A DNA stretch of 31,081 nucleotides from an uncultured Collinsella sp. (GCA_900539735.1 UQDE01000030.1:1-31081); one strand, 5' to 3'. Positions 7,361-15,220 are shown, counted from the stretch's first letter. The notes: generated by a model from the letters alone, not told the origin. Translations and numbers: made by a program.

Positions 7361-7941
7361 TACTCATCGCCTCCCTTCGAGGCGTCGGCGGCAGCGGCGT
7401 CGTCCTCGGCCTCGAGCTCGCGGGCGAGCTGGTCGACGACGGCCTTGCGCTTGCGGGGACGACGGGCGTAGAGGTCGGCCGTCGTGGGCTCTACCGGCTC
7501 GGGCTCGGGCTCCGGTTCTGCAGCAGGCTCGGGCTCGACGACAGGCTCGGCGGCAGCGGCAGGCTCGGCACCCTCGGCCTCCTCAGCAGCACCCTCGCCC
7601 TCGGCGGCAGCCTCGCTCGCGGCCTTCTCGGCAGCAAGGCGGGCACGGCGCTCGGCAAAGGTCTCCTTCTTGGCGGGCGCTGCCGTCTCGGCGGCATCCT
7701 TGTCCGCATCGGAATCGTCATCGACGGCAGTCTTCTTGGGCTTGACCGGTGCCGAAGCGGCCTCACTTACCGGATCGATAATCTCAGACTGAACAACGGC
7801 CGTCATCTTTTCCTGCGTCTCGCGGAACTGACGGATGGCACGGCCGATCGTGCGGCCCATCTGCGGGAGCTTATCCGGGCCAAACAGCAAAAAGCCGAAG
7901 ACCACGATGATCGCGAGCTCACCCTCTCCAATACCAAACAC
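7360..7941 (-). CDS. tatB: Twin-arginine translocase TatA/TatB subunit
   Basis: The N-terminus MFGIGEGELAIIVVFGFLLF forms the single membrane helix, followed by the hinge GPDKLPQMGRTIGRAI and an amphipathic helix. This is the TatA/TatB/Hcf106 fold. The Glu in the first turn of the helix and the long tail favour TatB, but A and B cannot be told apart with certainty. The remaining 130 residues are an Ala/Glu/Pro-rich low-complexity tail. I placed the start at the GTG (7939-7941) because GGAGG lies 5 nt upstream. An ATG 15 codons earlier would put extra residues in front of the helix and has no such site. It is the first gene of the tat-hyp-topB run. Confidence 0.88.
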   Translation of the reverse strand: MFGIGEGELAIIVVFGFLLFGPDKLPQMGRTIGRAIRQFRETQEKMTAVVQSEIIDPVSEAASAPVKPKKTAVDDDSDADKDAAETAAPAKKETFAERRARLAAEKAASEAAAEGEGAAEEAEGAEPAAAAEPVVEPEPAAEPEPEPEPVEPTTADLYARRPRKRKAVVDQLARELEAEDDAAAADASKGGDE

Positions 7942-8022
7942 ACATACCTCCAAGGCTCGATGTGAGTCGAGCCCGCACCGCGCCATTCGGCCGGAACTCG
8001 TCTATTCATTCGGTCAAGTATA

Positions 8023-8050
8023 GCGCCCGGACGCCAAAACGTCCGAGCGC
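8023..8050 (-). other. Hairpin between the STAS gene and tatB
   Basis: GCGCCCGGACG (8023-8033) and CGTCCGAGCGC (8040-8050) form an 11-bp stem with one mismatch and a 6-nt loop. There is no T-run on the minus-strand exit, so this is at best a weak terminator for the STAS gene. Promoter elements for tatB may lie just beyond it, but I see no convincing pair. Confidence 0.4.
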
Positions 8051-8094
8051 ATCACAAACATATGCCAAACGGCACGCCCTTTTGGGGGCAAAGA

Positions 8095-8409
8095 TTATGC
8101 AGCGGTGATCGAAATCTCCTGGTCGACACCCAACAGCTGAACCACGCGCATTACCGGGGGCTGCACATTGGTGCAGCCAAAACGCTTGCCGTGGTCGACC
8201 GCGTGGTGCGCGGCGCCCACGAGCACGCCAATGCCCGTTGAATCGATGTAGCTCACCTGGGCAAAATCGAGCTCAACGGCCTCAGTGGGCTGCTCGAGCG
8301 CCAGGTCGATGGCATTGCGCAGGCTATCGGCGTTAGAGATATCGATCTCGCCGGTTACCTTAATGGTGTAGAGCTCTGGCGTGGGGTTGGTGGAAATACC
8401 CAAATCCAT
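8095..8409 (-). CDS. STAS-domain anti-anti-sigma factor (SpoIIAA/RsbV-like)
   Basis: This 104-residue protein consists of one STAS domain. The phosphorylatable serine lies in SYIDSTGIGVLVGA, preceded by the typical VTGEIDISNADSLR. Family members are controlled by phosphorylation by an RsbW/SpoIIAB-type kinase, and the unphosphorylated form releases a sigma factor. No kinase, phosphatase or sigma gene is in the window, so its partner must be elsewhere. AAAGGAG precedes the ATG. The gene lies 51 nt after the aminotransferase stop on the same strand and may be cotranscribed with it, although the two have no obvious shared function. Confidence 0.9.
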   Translation of the reverse strand: MDLGISTNPTPELYTIKVTGEIDISNADSLRNAIDLALEQPTEAVELDFAQVSYIDSTGIGVLVGAAHHAVDHGKRFGCTNVQPPVMRVVQLLGVDQEISITAA

Positions 8410-8460
8410 GTATATGCTCCTTTGTGTATCGAAAGTGCGGATAGTACGGGAAGCCGCGCG

Positions 8461-9765
8461 TTAGGCGCGCTCGGCACGCGCAAGCTCGGCAGCGACAAGC
8501 TTCACAGCCAGCACCAGCACATCGAGCGCGGCCTCCAGGTCCTCGACCGTGGGATAGCTCGGCGCGATGCGGATGTTGGTATCGCGCGGGTCCTTGCCAT
8601 AGGGCCAGGTAGCACCGGCCGGCGTGAGCTTGACGCCCAGGTCGGCGCAGAGCGCGGCGACCTTTTGGGCCGAGCCCTCGGGACCATCGAAGCTTACAAA
8701 GTAGCCGCCGCGGGGGTGCGTCCAGGTGGCGCAGCCCGTGTCGCCCAAGCCCTCGGTGAGCTTGCGCTCAACGGCCTCAAAGCGCGGACGCAAAAACTCG
8801 GCATGCTTTTTCATGTGCTCCTTGACCGCCTCGATGGTGGGAAGGAAGCGCACGTGACGCAGCTGGCTGAGCTTGTCGGCGCTGATGAGGCCGGCCTTCA
8901 GGCGCTTGGAGAACTCGGCGATGACCGCGGGGCTCGCACCGATAAAGCCGATACCGGCGCCCGGGAAGGTGATCTTGGACGTCGAGGCAAAGGCCACCAC
9001 GCGGTCCTCGGTGCCCGCCGCGCGAGCGAGGTCAAAGATGTTGGCGAGCTCGTCGGTCTCGTCGTACAGGTCGTGCACGCAGTAGGCGTTGTCCCAGAAG
9101 ATGCGGAAATCGGGCGCGGCCGTGTGCATCTCGACCAGGCGGCGCACGGTGTCCTCGCTAAAGGTGATACCCGTGGGGTTGGAATACTTGGGCACGCACC
9201 AGATGCCCTTGATGGAATCGTCGGCGGCGACGAGGCGCTCGACCTCGTCCATGTCGGGGCCGTTGTCGGTCATCGCGACGGGGACGTTCTCGATACCCAG
9301 ATCGACGGTGATGCCAAAGTGGCGGTCGTAGCCGGGAACCGGGCACAGGAACTTGACCTTCTTGCCGTCGTGCGCGGCCTCGTAAGCCTCCCAAGGGTCG
9401 CTACCACATGAGCCGCAACGCCAGAACATACCGGCGATATCGTGCTCGATCAGCAAGCTCGACGAACCCAGCACGAGCGTCTGCTCGGCGGGGCAGCCCA
9501 GGAACTCCCCTGCCAACTTGCGTGCCGAGGGAATGCCCTCAAAACAGCCGTAATTGGAGCAGTCGACGTTGCCGTCGTGCAAATCGGCGTCGGCATTGAG
9601 GATATCGAGCATGGGTCGAGAGATGTCCACCTGGGAGGGCGACGGCTTGCCGCGGGCCATGTCGAGCGCCAGGCCCTTGGCCTTGACCTCGGCGACCTCG
9701 GCTTTGAGTGCCTCGATGGCGGCATCGAGTTCGGTGGTTTCCATCTTCTGGTAGATCGTCTGCAT
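8461..9765 (-). CDS. PLP-dependent aminotransferase, aspartate-aminotransferase-like (Ic/MocR-type)
   Basis: This 434-residue fold-type I aminotransferase has the PLP lysine in ASTSKITFPGAGIGFI and the conserved region WCVPKYSNPTGITFSEDTV. WDNAYCVHDLYDE contains the Asp/Tyr that contact PLP, and NIRIAPSYPT carries the substrate-carboxylate arginine. The family (Asp_aminotransf, actinobacterial type) interconverts aspartate/2-oxoglutarate and oxaloacetate/glutamate. The exact substrate cannot be proven from sequence. The start MQTIYQKMETTELDAA follows a GAAAGG site. A second Met seven codons in is an alternative. A candidate -10 box TATACT lies on the minus strand at 9807-9812, without a clear -35. 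Confidence 0.9.
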   Translation of the reverse strand: MQTIYQKMETTELDAAIEALKAEVAEVKAKGLALDMARGKPSPSQVDISRPMLDILNADADLHDGNVDCSNYGCFEGIPSARKLAGEFLGCPAEQTLVLGSSSLLIEHDIAGMFWRCGSCGSDPWEAYEAAHDGKKVKFLCPVPGYDRHFGITVDLGIENVPVAMTDNGPDMDEVERLVAADDSIKGIWCVPKYSNPTGITFSEDTVRRLVEMHTAAPDFRIFWDNAYCVHDLYDETDELANIFDLARAAGTEDRVVAFASTSKITFPGAGIGFIGASPAVIAEFSKRLKAGLISADKLSQLRHVRFLPTIEAVKEHMKKHAEFLRPRFEAVERKLTEGLGDTGCATWTHPRGGYFVSFDGPEGSAQKVAALCADLGVKLTPAGATWPYGKDPRDTNIRIAPSYPTVEDLEAALDVLVLAVKLVAAELARAERA

Positions 9766-9914
9766 GGGTGCGACCTTTCACGAAGCGGTACGTTGCAATT
9801 CTTCTAAGTATAGACCGCTACCGTCGCAACGTTATGAAGCCGTGATAGATTAAGTCCATCGCAATGAATTACGAATCGCCGCGCATGCCGGCATGAAGCG
9901 CCCAAGGAGGCACT

Positions 9915-10169
9915 ATGGAGTACGGATCGTTCCAGGCCGAGGAATTCGGCGACCTTCAGCGCCTGGTCGACGGACTGTTTTACGACCGCCACGCCATCGA
10001 CCGCCTGGATCTGATCGTACAGGCCGAAATCTTGGACCTGGCACCCGATCTCATGGAAATCGTGAACCTTTTGCCGCCCGGCTATTACGACCGCCAGTCA
10101 CTTTGCGACCAGCTCAACTCCGCCTTGGCCGCCCACGGCTGGGGCGCCATCTACGGCACCGTGGAATAA
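9915..10169 (+). CDS. Small protein of unknown function
   Basis: This acidic protein of 84 residues is supported by AAGGAGG placed 6 nt before the ATG and by codon usage like its neighbours. It has no signal peptide, membrane segment or metal motif. The sequence is mostly helical with a Tyr/Pro centre (NLLPPGYYDR), which suggests a small globular helical domain. It is divergent from the aminotransferase gene and is followed by a set of hairpins. I do not recognise the family. Confidence 0.75.
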   Translation: MEYGSFQAEEFGDLQRLVDGLFYDRHAIDRLDLIVQAEILDLAPDLMEIVNLLPPGYYDRQSLCDQLNSALAAHGWGAIYGTVE

Positions 10170-10214
10170 ACCTAGTCATTGGGGCCTGTGGTCAAAAAAT
10201 AGCAAATATGAGTA

Positions 10215-10270
10215 CTGTTACTTTTTTAGTAACAGCGATTTTGAATTAAAAAGGCCAGTCTTGGCCTTTT
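10215..10270 (+). terminator. Two tandem hairpins after the 84-residue gene
   Basis: CTGTTACT (10215-10222) pairs with AGTAACAG (10228-10235). AAAAGGCCA (10249-10257) pairs with TGGCCTTTT (10262-10270), the latter with A and T flanks that fit a bidirectional terminator. The first stem overlaps TATGAGTACTGTTAC, which recurs in inverted form at about 10383-10397. Confidence 0.6.
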
Positions 10271-10372
10271 GTGCCCGGTTTTGGAAGGATGCATCGGCAT
10301 TTTTCGTCCAGCCACGCAATCGTTAATGCACAGACAGAATAGATTTGTACATTATTTTTCGCGCCTAAAATG

Positions 10373-10411
10373 AAACGCCGTTTGTGACAGTACTCACAAA
10401 CGGCGTTTTTT
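10373..10411. terminator. Perfect 15-bp hairpin containing a TGTGA-N6-TCACA palindrome
   Basis: AAACGCCGTTTGTGA (10373-10387) pairs perfectly with TCACAAACGGCGTTT (10394-10408), followed by a T-run on the plus strand. It probably terminates rightward transcription and possibly nhaA on the other strand (91 nt past its stop). The rest of the gap 10170-10501 holds the two hairpins at 10215-10270 and an A/T-rich stretch in which I see nothing else. Confidence 0.7.
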
Positions 10412-10501
10412 GGCCACTGGGGTGTCTGGCAGGTGGCAAGTACCACTCAAAACCGCGTTTTACACGCGCTCGAGCAGGCTCTGGCGTCTGTTTCTACGCG
10501 C

Positions 10502-11860
10502 CTACTCGTTCTTGGGGGCGGGGTGCTTGCAGATCACACTCATGTAGATCATGCCAAGTACGGCCGCGGTGACAGAGCCGGCGAGAATAGCGGCCTTGGC
10601 GGCCAGAACCTCAAACTGGGCCGTCGGGAAGGCAAGGCCGCTGATGAGAATCGACATGGTAAAGCCGATACCGCCCAGAATGCCCACGCCGGCAATCATG
10701 TGCCAGTTGACATTGTGCGGCAGCTCGCAGGCCTTGAGCTTGACCAAGGCGAACGTCATGCCAAAGATACCGATCGGCTTACCCAGCAGCATGCCAAAGT
10801 ACACGCCGAGCGTCACCGGGTCGGTGAGCAGCGTGCTCATATCCACACCCACCAGGCGAACCTGTGCGTTCACGAACGCAAAGATCGGCAGAATCACAAA
10901 GTTGACCGGCGTGGAGATCAGACGCTCCATGCGGATGAGCGGCGGGGTAACGCGGTGCATGACACGCTCGACCTTGGTGGTCGAGACGGTAAAGTCATGC
11001 TGGCCCAGGATGTGCGCCTCGTCATCGTAGCGGTCATCGAGCAGCGGCAGGCACTCGCCCAACCAATCGGTAAGGCTATCGAGCTTGACGCCACACTTGG
11101 CCGGGATGGTAAAGGCCAGGATGACGCCGGCGAGCGTAGCGTGCACGCCGCTCTTGAACATGCAGAACCACAACAGCAGACCCAGTACCGAATACGGGGC
11201 AAGGCGGTAATGCTGCGTCTTGTTGAGCCACACGAGCGCGCAGGTCACAAGCGCGGCGGCGCCCAACCAAAACGGATTGGGGCTTTGACCGTAGAAAATG
11301 GCGATGGCGGCGATGGAGATGAGGTCGTCGGCGATGGCGAGCGTCGAGAAGAACACGCGCACGCCGTTGGGCACGCGGTTGCCCAAAAGCGACAGCACGC
11401 CCAGCGCAAAGGCAATATCGGTTGCCATGGGAATGGCCCAGCCGTTGTGCGCGCCGGCATGGTTAAAGATCAGGTAGATGCAGGCGGGAACGACGACGCC
11501 GCCCACGGCCGCCAGCATGGGAAGCATAGCCTGGCGCGGGTTCTTGAGCTCGCCAACTGTCATCTCGTACTTAAGCTCAATGCCCACCAACAAAAAGAAA
11601 ATCGCCATGAGGAAGTCGTTGACGAATAGCTCAACGGTGAGACCGGCCGTAAGGTTGCCCAGACCCACATACAGCGGGGTCTCCAAAAAGTGATGGATGG
11701 CCTCGTAGGCATCGGTATTGGCGCAAATGACGGCGGCGATGGCGGCGAAGACCATGACGGCGGCGGAAATCGTGCCGTTCTCGGCGATGCGCTCCCAAAT
11801 GTCATGGCGCTCAAAACGCTTGCGCTCACGGACGTTGAACAGCTGCTCGGGTGCTGCCAT
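10502..11860 (-). CDS. nhaA: Na+/H+ antiporter NhaA
   Basis: This 452-residue inner-membrane antiporter exchanges cytoplasmic sodium for external protons. Family signatures include ATDIAFALGVLSLLG, the paired aspartates in LAIADDLISIAAIAIFYG (ion-binding pair) and GGIGFTMSILISGLAF near the C-terminus. About twelve hydrophobic segments are visible. It is longer than the E. coli protein (388 residues) owing to N-terminal and loop extensions, including a hydrophilic loop around LPLLDDRYDDEAHILGQHDF. AAAGGAG lies 8 nt before the ATG. The leader contains two hairpins (separate entry). The C-terminal ICKHPAPKNE is cytoplasmic. Confidence 0.95.
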   Translation of the reverse strand: MAAPEQLFNVRERKRFERHDIWERIAENGTISAAVMVFAAIAAVICANTDAYEAIHHFLETPLYVGLGNLTAGLTVELFVNDFLMAIFFLLVGIELKYEMTVGELKNPRQAMLPMLAAVGGVVVPACIYLIFNHAGAHNGWAIPMATDIAFALGVLSLLGNRVPNGVRVFFSTLAIADDLISIAAIAIFYGQSPNPFWLGAAALVTCALVWLNKTQHYRLAPYSVLGLLLWFCMFKSGVHATLAGVILAFTIPAKCGVKLDSLTDWLGECLPLLDDRYDDEAHILGQHDFTVSTTKVERVMHRVTPPLIRMERLISTPVNFVILPIFAFVNAQVRLVGVDMSTLLTDPVTLGVYFGMLLGKPIGIFGMTFALVKLKACELPHNVNWHMIAGVGILGGIGFTMSILISGLAFPTAQFEVLAAKAAILAGSVTAAVLGMIYMSVICKHPAPKNE

Positions 11861-11874
11861 GGGCGGCTCCTTTC

Positions 11875-11930
11875 ACGGGAAAGCTCCCGTCTTAAAAAAG
11901 CACGGCCCGCCCAAGTGGCGGCGCCGCGCT
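11875..11930 (-). promoter_or_regulatory. nhaA leader: terminator-like hairpin plus RBS-proximal hairpin
   Basis: Read on the minus strand, AGCGCGGCGCCGCC and GGCGGGCCGTGCT (plus coordinates 11917-11930 and 11899-11911) form 13 pairs with one bulged G and one G-U. They are followed at once by TTTTTT (11894-11899). A second stem, ACGGGA with TCCCGT (11875-11890), lies next to the ribosome binding site. The upstream gene ppaC already has its own terminator at 12071-12108, so this one sits in the nhaA leader. It is a candidate attenuator. Confidence 0.5.
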
Positions 11931-12070
11931 CTAACGTATTACGCTTGCATCTAGCCTACCCTGCACGACAAGCGCGCAAGCGTGGCCGAAAAGCGGAACC
12001 ACAGGTTGAACATTATTTGCTCAACGGCACGGGCACGCCTATCCAAGAGACGACGCGGCGCCGTGCACAA

Positions 12071-12108
12071 AAAACGACCGGAGCACGGGGCTTCCGCGAT
12101 CCGGTCGT
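12071..12108 (-). terminator. Terminator of the pyrophosphatase gene
   Basis: ACGACCGGA (12074-12082) and TCCGGTCGT (12100-12108) pair perfectly. On the minus strand the stem is followed by a run of six T. It lies 20 nt past the stop codon. Confidence 0.75.
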
Positions 12109-12127
12109 GGCGTTTGGTCGACTAAAC

Positions 12128-13051
12128 CTAGCAGGCGGCCATAATGGGGGCAGCGACCTGCTTCTTACGGGAGAGGACGCCCGGCATCCAGACGCCGTCG
12201 TGCTCGTCGGCAATGCCCAGGCCCTTCTGAGCAGCCTCGGTCTCGCCCTCGAGCAGGACCTGCGAGCCCTCCTCCATGATGTCGGTGATGCACAGGACAA
12301 TGCCGTCAGCACCCTTCTCGGCGGCGTAGGCGCGCATGGCCTCGCGAATCTCGTCGATCATGCCGAGTGCGCGGGTCTTGTCGACAGTCTCGTACTGGCC
12401 GATGAGCAGCTTCTTGCCAGCAGGCTCGAACATCTTGATGTCGTTGCCGACCATCTCGGCTGCGGTGAAGGAGCCGGACGGACGGGTGAGGAAAACCTCC
12501 ATGCCAAACTTGACCGGGTCGACGCCCACCTGCTTGCCGAGCTTGGCGGCGACGGCGCGGTCGACATCGGTGGTGGTGGGGCTCTTGAGCATGAGCGTGT
12601 CGGTCATCATGGCCGAGAGCAGCAGCTTGGCCTGAACGTCGGAAAGCTCAACGCCGAGCACGCCGGCGAGTTTGGTGACGATGGTGCAGCTGGAGCCCCA
12701 GGGCAGGCAGATGTAGTGCAGCGGGCCGGCGGTCTCGAAGTCGCCGATGCGGTGATGATCGACAACGCCAAAGACCGTGGCGTCCTTAAGGCCGGCGACG
12801 GACTGGGCAGACTCGTTGTGGTCGGTGAGGACGACGAGCTGACCAGCCTCGACGGACTCGATCACGCGGGGCTCGGCGATGCCGGCGTCGGCGAGCAGCT
12901 TGGCGGACTCGGCCGGAAGCTGACCAAGGGCGCAGGCCTCGTAGGTGTTGCCGGCATACTCAACCTGGTTGAGCAGCTGGGACAGGACGACGGCGCTCAT
13001 GATGGCGTCGTTATCGGGGTTCTGGTGACCAAAGACAAGAACGTTTGCCAT
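12128..13051 (-). CDS. ppaC: Manganese-dependent inorganic pyrophosphatase (family II, DHH)
   Basis: This 307-residue cytoplasmic enzyme hydrolyses pyrophosphate to phosphate and so drives biosynthetic reactions. The N-terminal DHH domain has GHQNPDNDA (His9, Asp13, Asp15 as metal ligands), VVLTDHNE and VVDHHRIGDF. LLSAMMTDTLMLKSPTTT supplies a further Asp. The C-terminal DHHA2 domain ends with SRKKQVAAP, where the Arg and Lys bind substrate. The length matches the short family without CBS regulatory domains. A GGAGGATATCC site precedes the ATG. It is a single-gene unit with its own terminator. Confidence 0.96.
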   Translation of the reverse strand: MANVLVFGHQNPDNDAIMSAVVLSQLLNQVEYAGNTYEACALGQLPAESAKLLADAGIAEPRVIESVEAGQLVVLTDHNESAQSVAGLKDATVFGVVDHHRIGDFETAGPLHYICLPWGSSCTIVTKLAGVLGVELSDVQAKLLLSAMMTDTLMLKSPTTTDVDRAVAAKLGKQVGVDPVKFGMEVFLTRPSGSFTAAEMVGNDIKMFEPAGKKLLIGQYETVDKTRALGMIDEIREAMRAYAAEKGADGIVLCITDIMEEGSQVLLEGETEAAQKGLGIADEHDGVWMPGVLSRKKQVAAPIMAAC

Positions 13052-13167
13052 GGATATCCTCCACTTGATATGTGTACTTGGACGTAGCTATGGTAGCACG
13101 CCGATGCCGAGCCTTCGCAGACGGAAGGGCCACGGCATATTTTGGGGCGCAGGCACGGGGGCCAAGG

Positions 13168-13218
13168 CTGTCCCTTTTGCACCATGTTGGTGCAATGTAA
13201 CCTGTCCCCCTTGCACCA
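13168..13218. repeat. Palindromic GTCCCC repeat between the ROK gene and ppaC
   Basis: TTGCACCA (13177-13184), a 3-nt loop and TGGTGCAA (13188-13195) form a hairpin. AACCTGTCCCC and a second TTGCACCA (13211-13218) follow, and the latter can compete for TGGTGCAA. Positions 13178-13218 match 25564-25604 in 35 of 41 bases. The element ends one base before the ROK stop codon. Confidence 0.65.
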
Positions 13219-13219
13219 G

Positions 13220-14173
13220 CTATTTACCGGCAGCGCGCAGGGCTACGTAGGCAGCACCGATGATGCCGGCGTCGTTTCCGAGCGAAGCGACCTTAATGGG
13301 CGTCTCGCGCGAGGCGGAAAGCGCGTACTGCTTAAAGTGCTCGCGAACCTTGTCGAGGTAGACATCGGCCGAGGCGGAGGCGCCGCCGCCGATGAGGAAC
13401 ATCTCGGGATCAACCACGTTGGCAATAAGCGCCAGTGCGCGGCCGAGATAGTCGGCCATGGTATCGGCCGCGGCCAGCGCGAGCTTGTCGCCCTCGCGGC
13501 AGGCCTGGAACACGTCCTTGGAATCGGAGGGGCCGGTGAGCTCGATGGGCTCGACGCCCGCCTTCTTGCACTCGGCCAGGTAATTGCTCACCACGCCGGT
13601 GGCGCTGGAATACTGCTCCAGGTGGCCATGGCCGCCACAGCCGCAGGTGCGCTCCTCGGCCGGGTTCAGACACATGTGGCCAATCTCGCCGCCGGCACCC
13701 ACAACGCCCGATACCACGTCGCCGTTAACGATAACGCCGCCGCCCACGCCGGTACCGATGGTGACCATCACCACGTTCTGCACGCCCTTGGCAGAACCGA
13801 GCCAGGCCTCGCCCATGGCAGCGGCGTTGGCATCGTTCTCATACTTAACGACCGCATCAGGGCAGTGCTCCTGGATGGCGATCTTGAGCTCGGGCAGGTT
13901 AATGGCAATGTTGGCCTTGACCTTGGCATCGCCCGACGCCGGGATGGGGCACGGAACGGCCAGGCCAATGCCTGCCACAAAGGCGCGCGGAATCTGCGCC
14001 TTGGCGACCACCTGGTCGATAGCCTCGGTCACCGCGGCAAAGCCCGCAGCGTCAACGATGGGAGGCGTGGGCACGCTGGCCTTGGCAAGCAGGTTTCCGT
14101 CCTCGTCGAACAGGCCCTCCTTAACCGAAGTGCCGCCGACGTCGATGCCGATGTAGTACTGTTTAGGTTCCAT
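13220..14173 (-). CDS. ROK-family sugar kinase, probable glucokinase
   Basis: This 317-residue kinase begins with the phosphate-1 motif YYIGIDVGGTSVKEG. It has the acceptor-site region YENDANAAAMGEAWLG (catalytic Asp), VTIGTGVGGGVI and GGEIGHMC. The ROK zinc site is CGCGGHGHLEQYSS, and the adenosine motif IGGGAS follows. These are diagnostic of ROK sugar kinases, and the layout fits glucokinase. I chose the ATG at 14173, where AAAGGTGGG lies upstream. A longer reading frame adds 22 residues without family similarity. It would phosphorylate glucose released in the cell by glycosidases, which fits the neighbouring PTS and GH1 operon. A terminator separates the two units. Confidence 0.9.
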   Translation of the reverse strand: MEPKQYYIGIDVGGTSVKEGLFDEDGNLLAKASVPTPPIVDAAGFAAVTEAIDQVVAKAQIPRAFVAGIGLAVPCPIPASGDAKVKANIAINLPELKIAIQEHCPDAVVKYENDANAAAMGEAWLGSAKGVQNVVMVTIGTGVGGGVIVNGDVVSGVVGAGGEIGHMCLNPAEERTCGCGGHGHLEQYSSATGVVSNYLAECKKAGVEPIELTGPSDSKDVFQACREGDKLALAAADTMADYLGRALALIANVVDPEMFLIGGGASASADVYLDKVREHFKQYALSASRETPIKVASLGNDAGIIGAAYVALRAAGK

Positions 14174-14226
14174 GGGAGCCCACCTTTCTCGTTTAAACAT
14201 TGCCTGTATGGTACCGCTCCCAAGGC

Positions 14227-14268
14227 AAAAACCTACCAAAAAGAGACAGGTTTGTTTTGGCAGGTTTT
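14227..14268. repeat. Palindromic repeat in the ROK gene leader
   Basis: AAAACCTACCAAAA pairs with TTTTGGCAGGTTTT (14255-14268) with one mismatch. The loop carries GACAGGTTTG, the complement of CAAACCTGTC. Related words occur at 18121-18208. Confidence 0.5.
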
Positions 14269-14326
14269 ATCTGGGAAAACGCAAATGGCTGCCCAACAGG
14301 CCACGCAAGACCATTCCCAAAAATAA

Positions 14327-14357
14327 GGGCGCCGGGAGGCGGTGACTCCCGGCGCCC
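14327..14357 (-). terminator. Terminator of the PTS operon
   Basis: GGGCGCCGGGAG (14327-14338) and CTCCCGGCGCCC (14346-14357) pair perfectly. On the minus strand TTATTTTTG follows. It ends transcription after the IIA gene. Confidence 0.85.
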
Positions 14358-14414
14358 GTCAAAGGGACTATGTTGTCTGTTGGACCGCACGGTCCATCGC
14401 GGCGATAACGCCGA

Positions 14415-14747
14415 CTAGGCCTGAAGTGCCTGCAGCTGCTTGTGAACCTCGATGAGCTCCGTCGCCATGACTCGCATGGTCTCGGTACCGGCCATCTGGT
14501 CCTCGGCATGCAGCAGAATCAACGGGGCCTCGCCGTTACGCTCGCCGTTGGCCTCCTTCTTCAGAAGTCCCATGTGAACATCGTGGCCACCGTTATAGGC
14601 CTCGTCGCCCTGCTTGATAAGCTCCTCGGCGGCGTCAAAATCGCCCTCCTTGGCCTTTTGCACGGCATTGATGTACATGCTCTTGGCGGTACCGACGTAG
14701 CTGATGATCTCGAAGCAGGTCATCTGCAGTTCGTTCATATCCTCCAT
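14415..14747 (-). CDS. PTS lactose/cellobiose-type IIA component
   Basis: This protein of about 110 residues is an all-helical Lac/Cel-type EIIA. The phosphorylated histidine is His80 in LILLHAEDQMAG. The N-terminal helix (CFEIISYVGTAKSMYINAVQKAKEGDFDAA) and the C-terminal HKQLQALQA helix are typical of the ChbA/LacF trimer. It passes phosphate from HPr to the IIB protein. The start is uncertain. The ATG at 14747 is favoured. A GTG three codons earlier, or an ATG three codons later whose GGAGG is only 2 nt away, are alternatives. It follows the IIB gene almost directly. Confidence 0.9.
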   Translation of the reverse strand: MEDMNELQMTCFEIISYVGTAKSMYINAVQKAKEGDFDAAEELIKQGDEAYNGGHDVHMGLLKKEANGERNGEAPLILLHAEDQMAGTETMRVMATELIEVHKQLQALQA

Positions 14748-14756
14748 GCGGAGCAC

Positions 14757-15059
14757 CTAGCCCATCACGCTGACGCAGTGGTCGATGATGCCGGCAGCGT
14801 TCATGCGGCCGTAGTCGACCATGTTGATGACCTCGACCGGAAAACGACCGGAGGCCTCCTTCTCAAAATCGCCCTTGGTGTAGCCGATCTGCGGACCAAG
14901 CAGCAACATGTCGCACTCGTCCAGGTGATCGTGGGCCTCGTTCATGGGACGAGCCTCGACCTCAATATCCAGACCACGGTTTGCAACCTCGGCCTGCATC
15001 TTCTGGACCAGCAGGCTCGTGGACATGCCGGCATTGCAGCAGAGCATGATCTTCTTCAT
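14757..15059 (-). CDS. PTS lactose/cellobiose-type IIB component
   Basis: This 100-residue IIB protein has the phosphocysteine loop LCCNAGMSTSLL, with Cys8 as the likely active residue (CxxGMSTS). It takes phosphate from IIA and passes it to the sugar bound by IIC. LLLGPQIGY is the conserved second strand region. AAGGAGG precedes the ATG. The gap of 161 nt to the upstream IIC gene is unusually long for this operon and contains a hairpin. Confidence 0.93.
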   Translation of the reverse strand: MKKIMLCCNAGMSTSLLVQKMQAEVANRGLDIEVEARPMNEAHDHLDECDMLLLGPQIGYTKGDFEKEASGRFPVEVINMVDYGRMNAAGIIDHCVSVMG

Positions 15060-15160
15060 GGTTTCCTCCTTATAACTGCGCGGCGCGCAGACGACAACTG
15101 GTTGTATTCCTTGCGGCTATTGTGCCCGCTCCCCTGTATCTTTACGCAAGGGAGAGAGCC

Positions 15161-15191
15161 GCGGGCACCGGCACCGCGTACCGGCGCCCGC
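15161..15191 (-). other. Intercistronic hairpin between IIC and IIB genes
   Basis: GCGGGCACCGG (15161-15171) and CCGGCGCCCGC (15181-15191) pair with one mismatch. No T-run follows on the minus strand, so it is more likely an mRNA-stabilising or processing stem than a terminator. Confidence 0.4.
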
Positions 15192-15220
15192 AAAGGTGAA
15201 AGGGACGAACGTTAGGCGTT

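Noticed and set aside
11875..11930. nhaA leader as a member of a named riboswitch class
   Set aside because: Only hairpins are visible. No conserved aptamer core that I can recognise supports assignment to any described motif.
10433..14326. Long plus-strand open frames opposite nhaA, ppaC and the ROK gene
   Set aside because: All are antisense shadows with His/Gly/Arg-rich nonsense composition and no ribosome binding sites.
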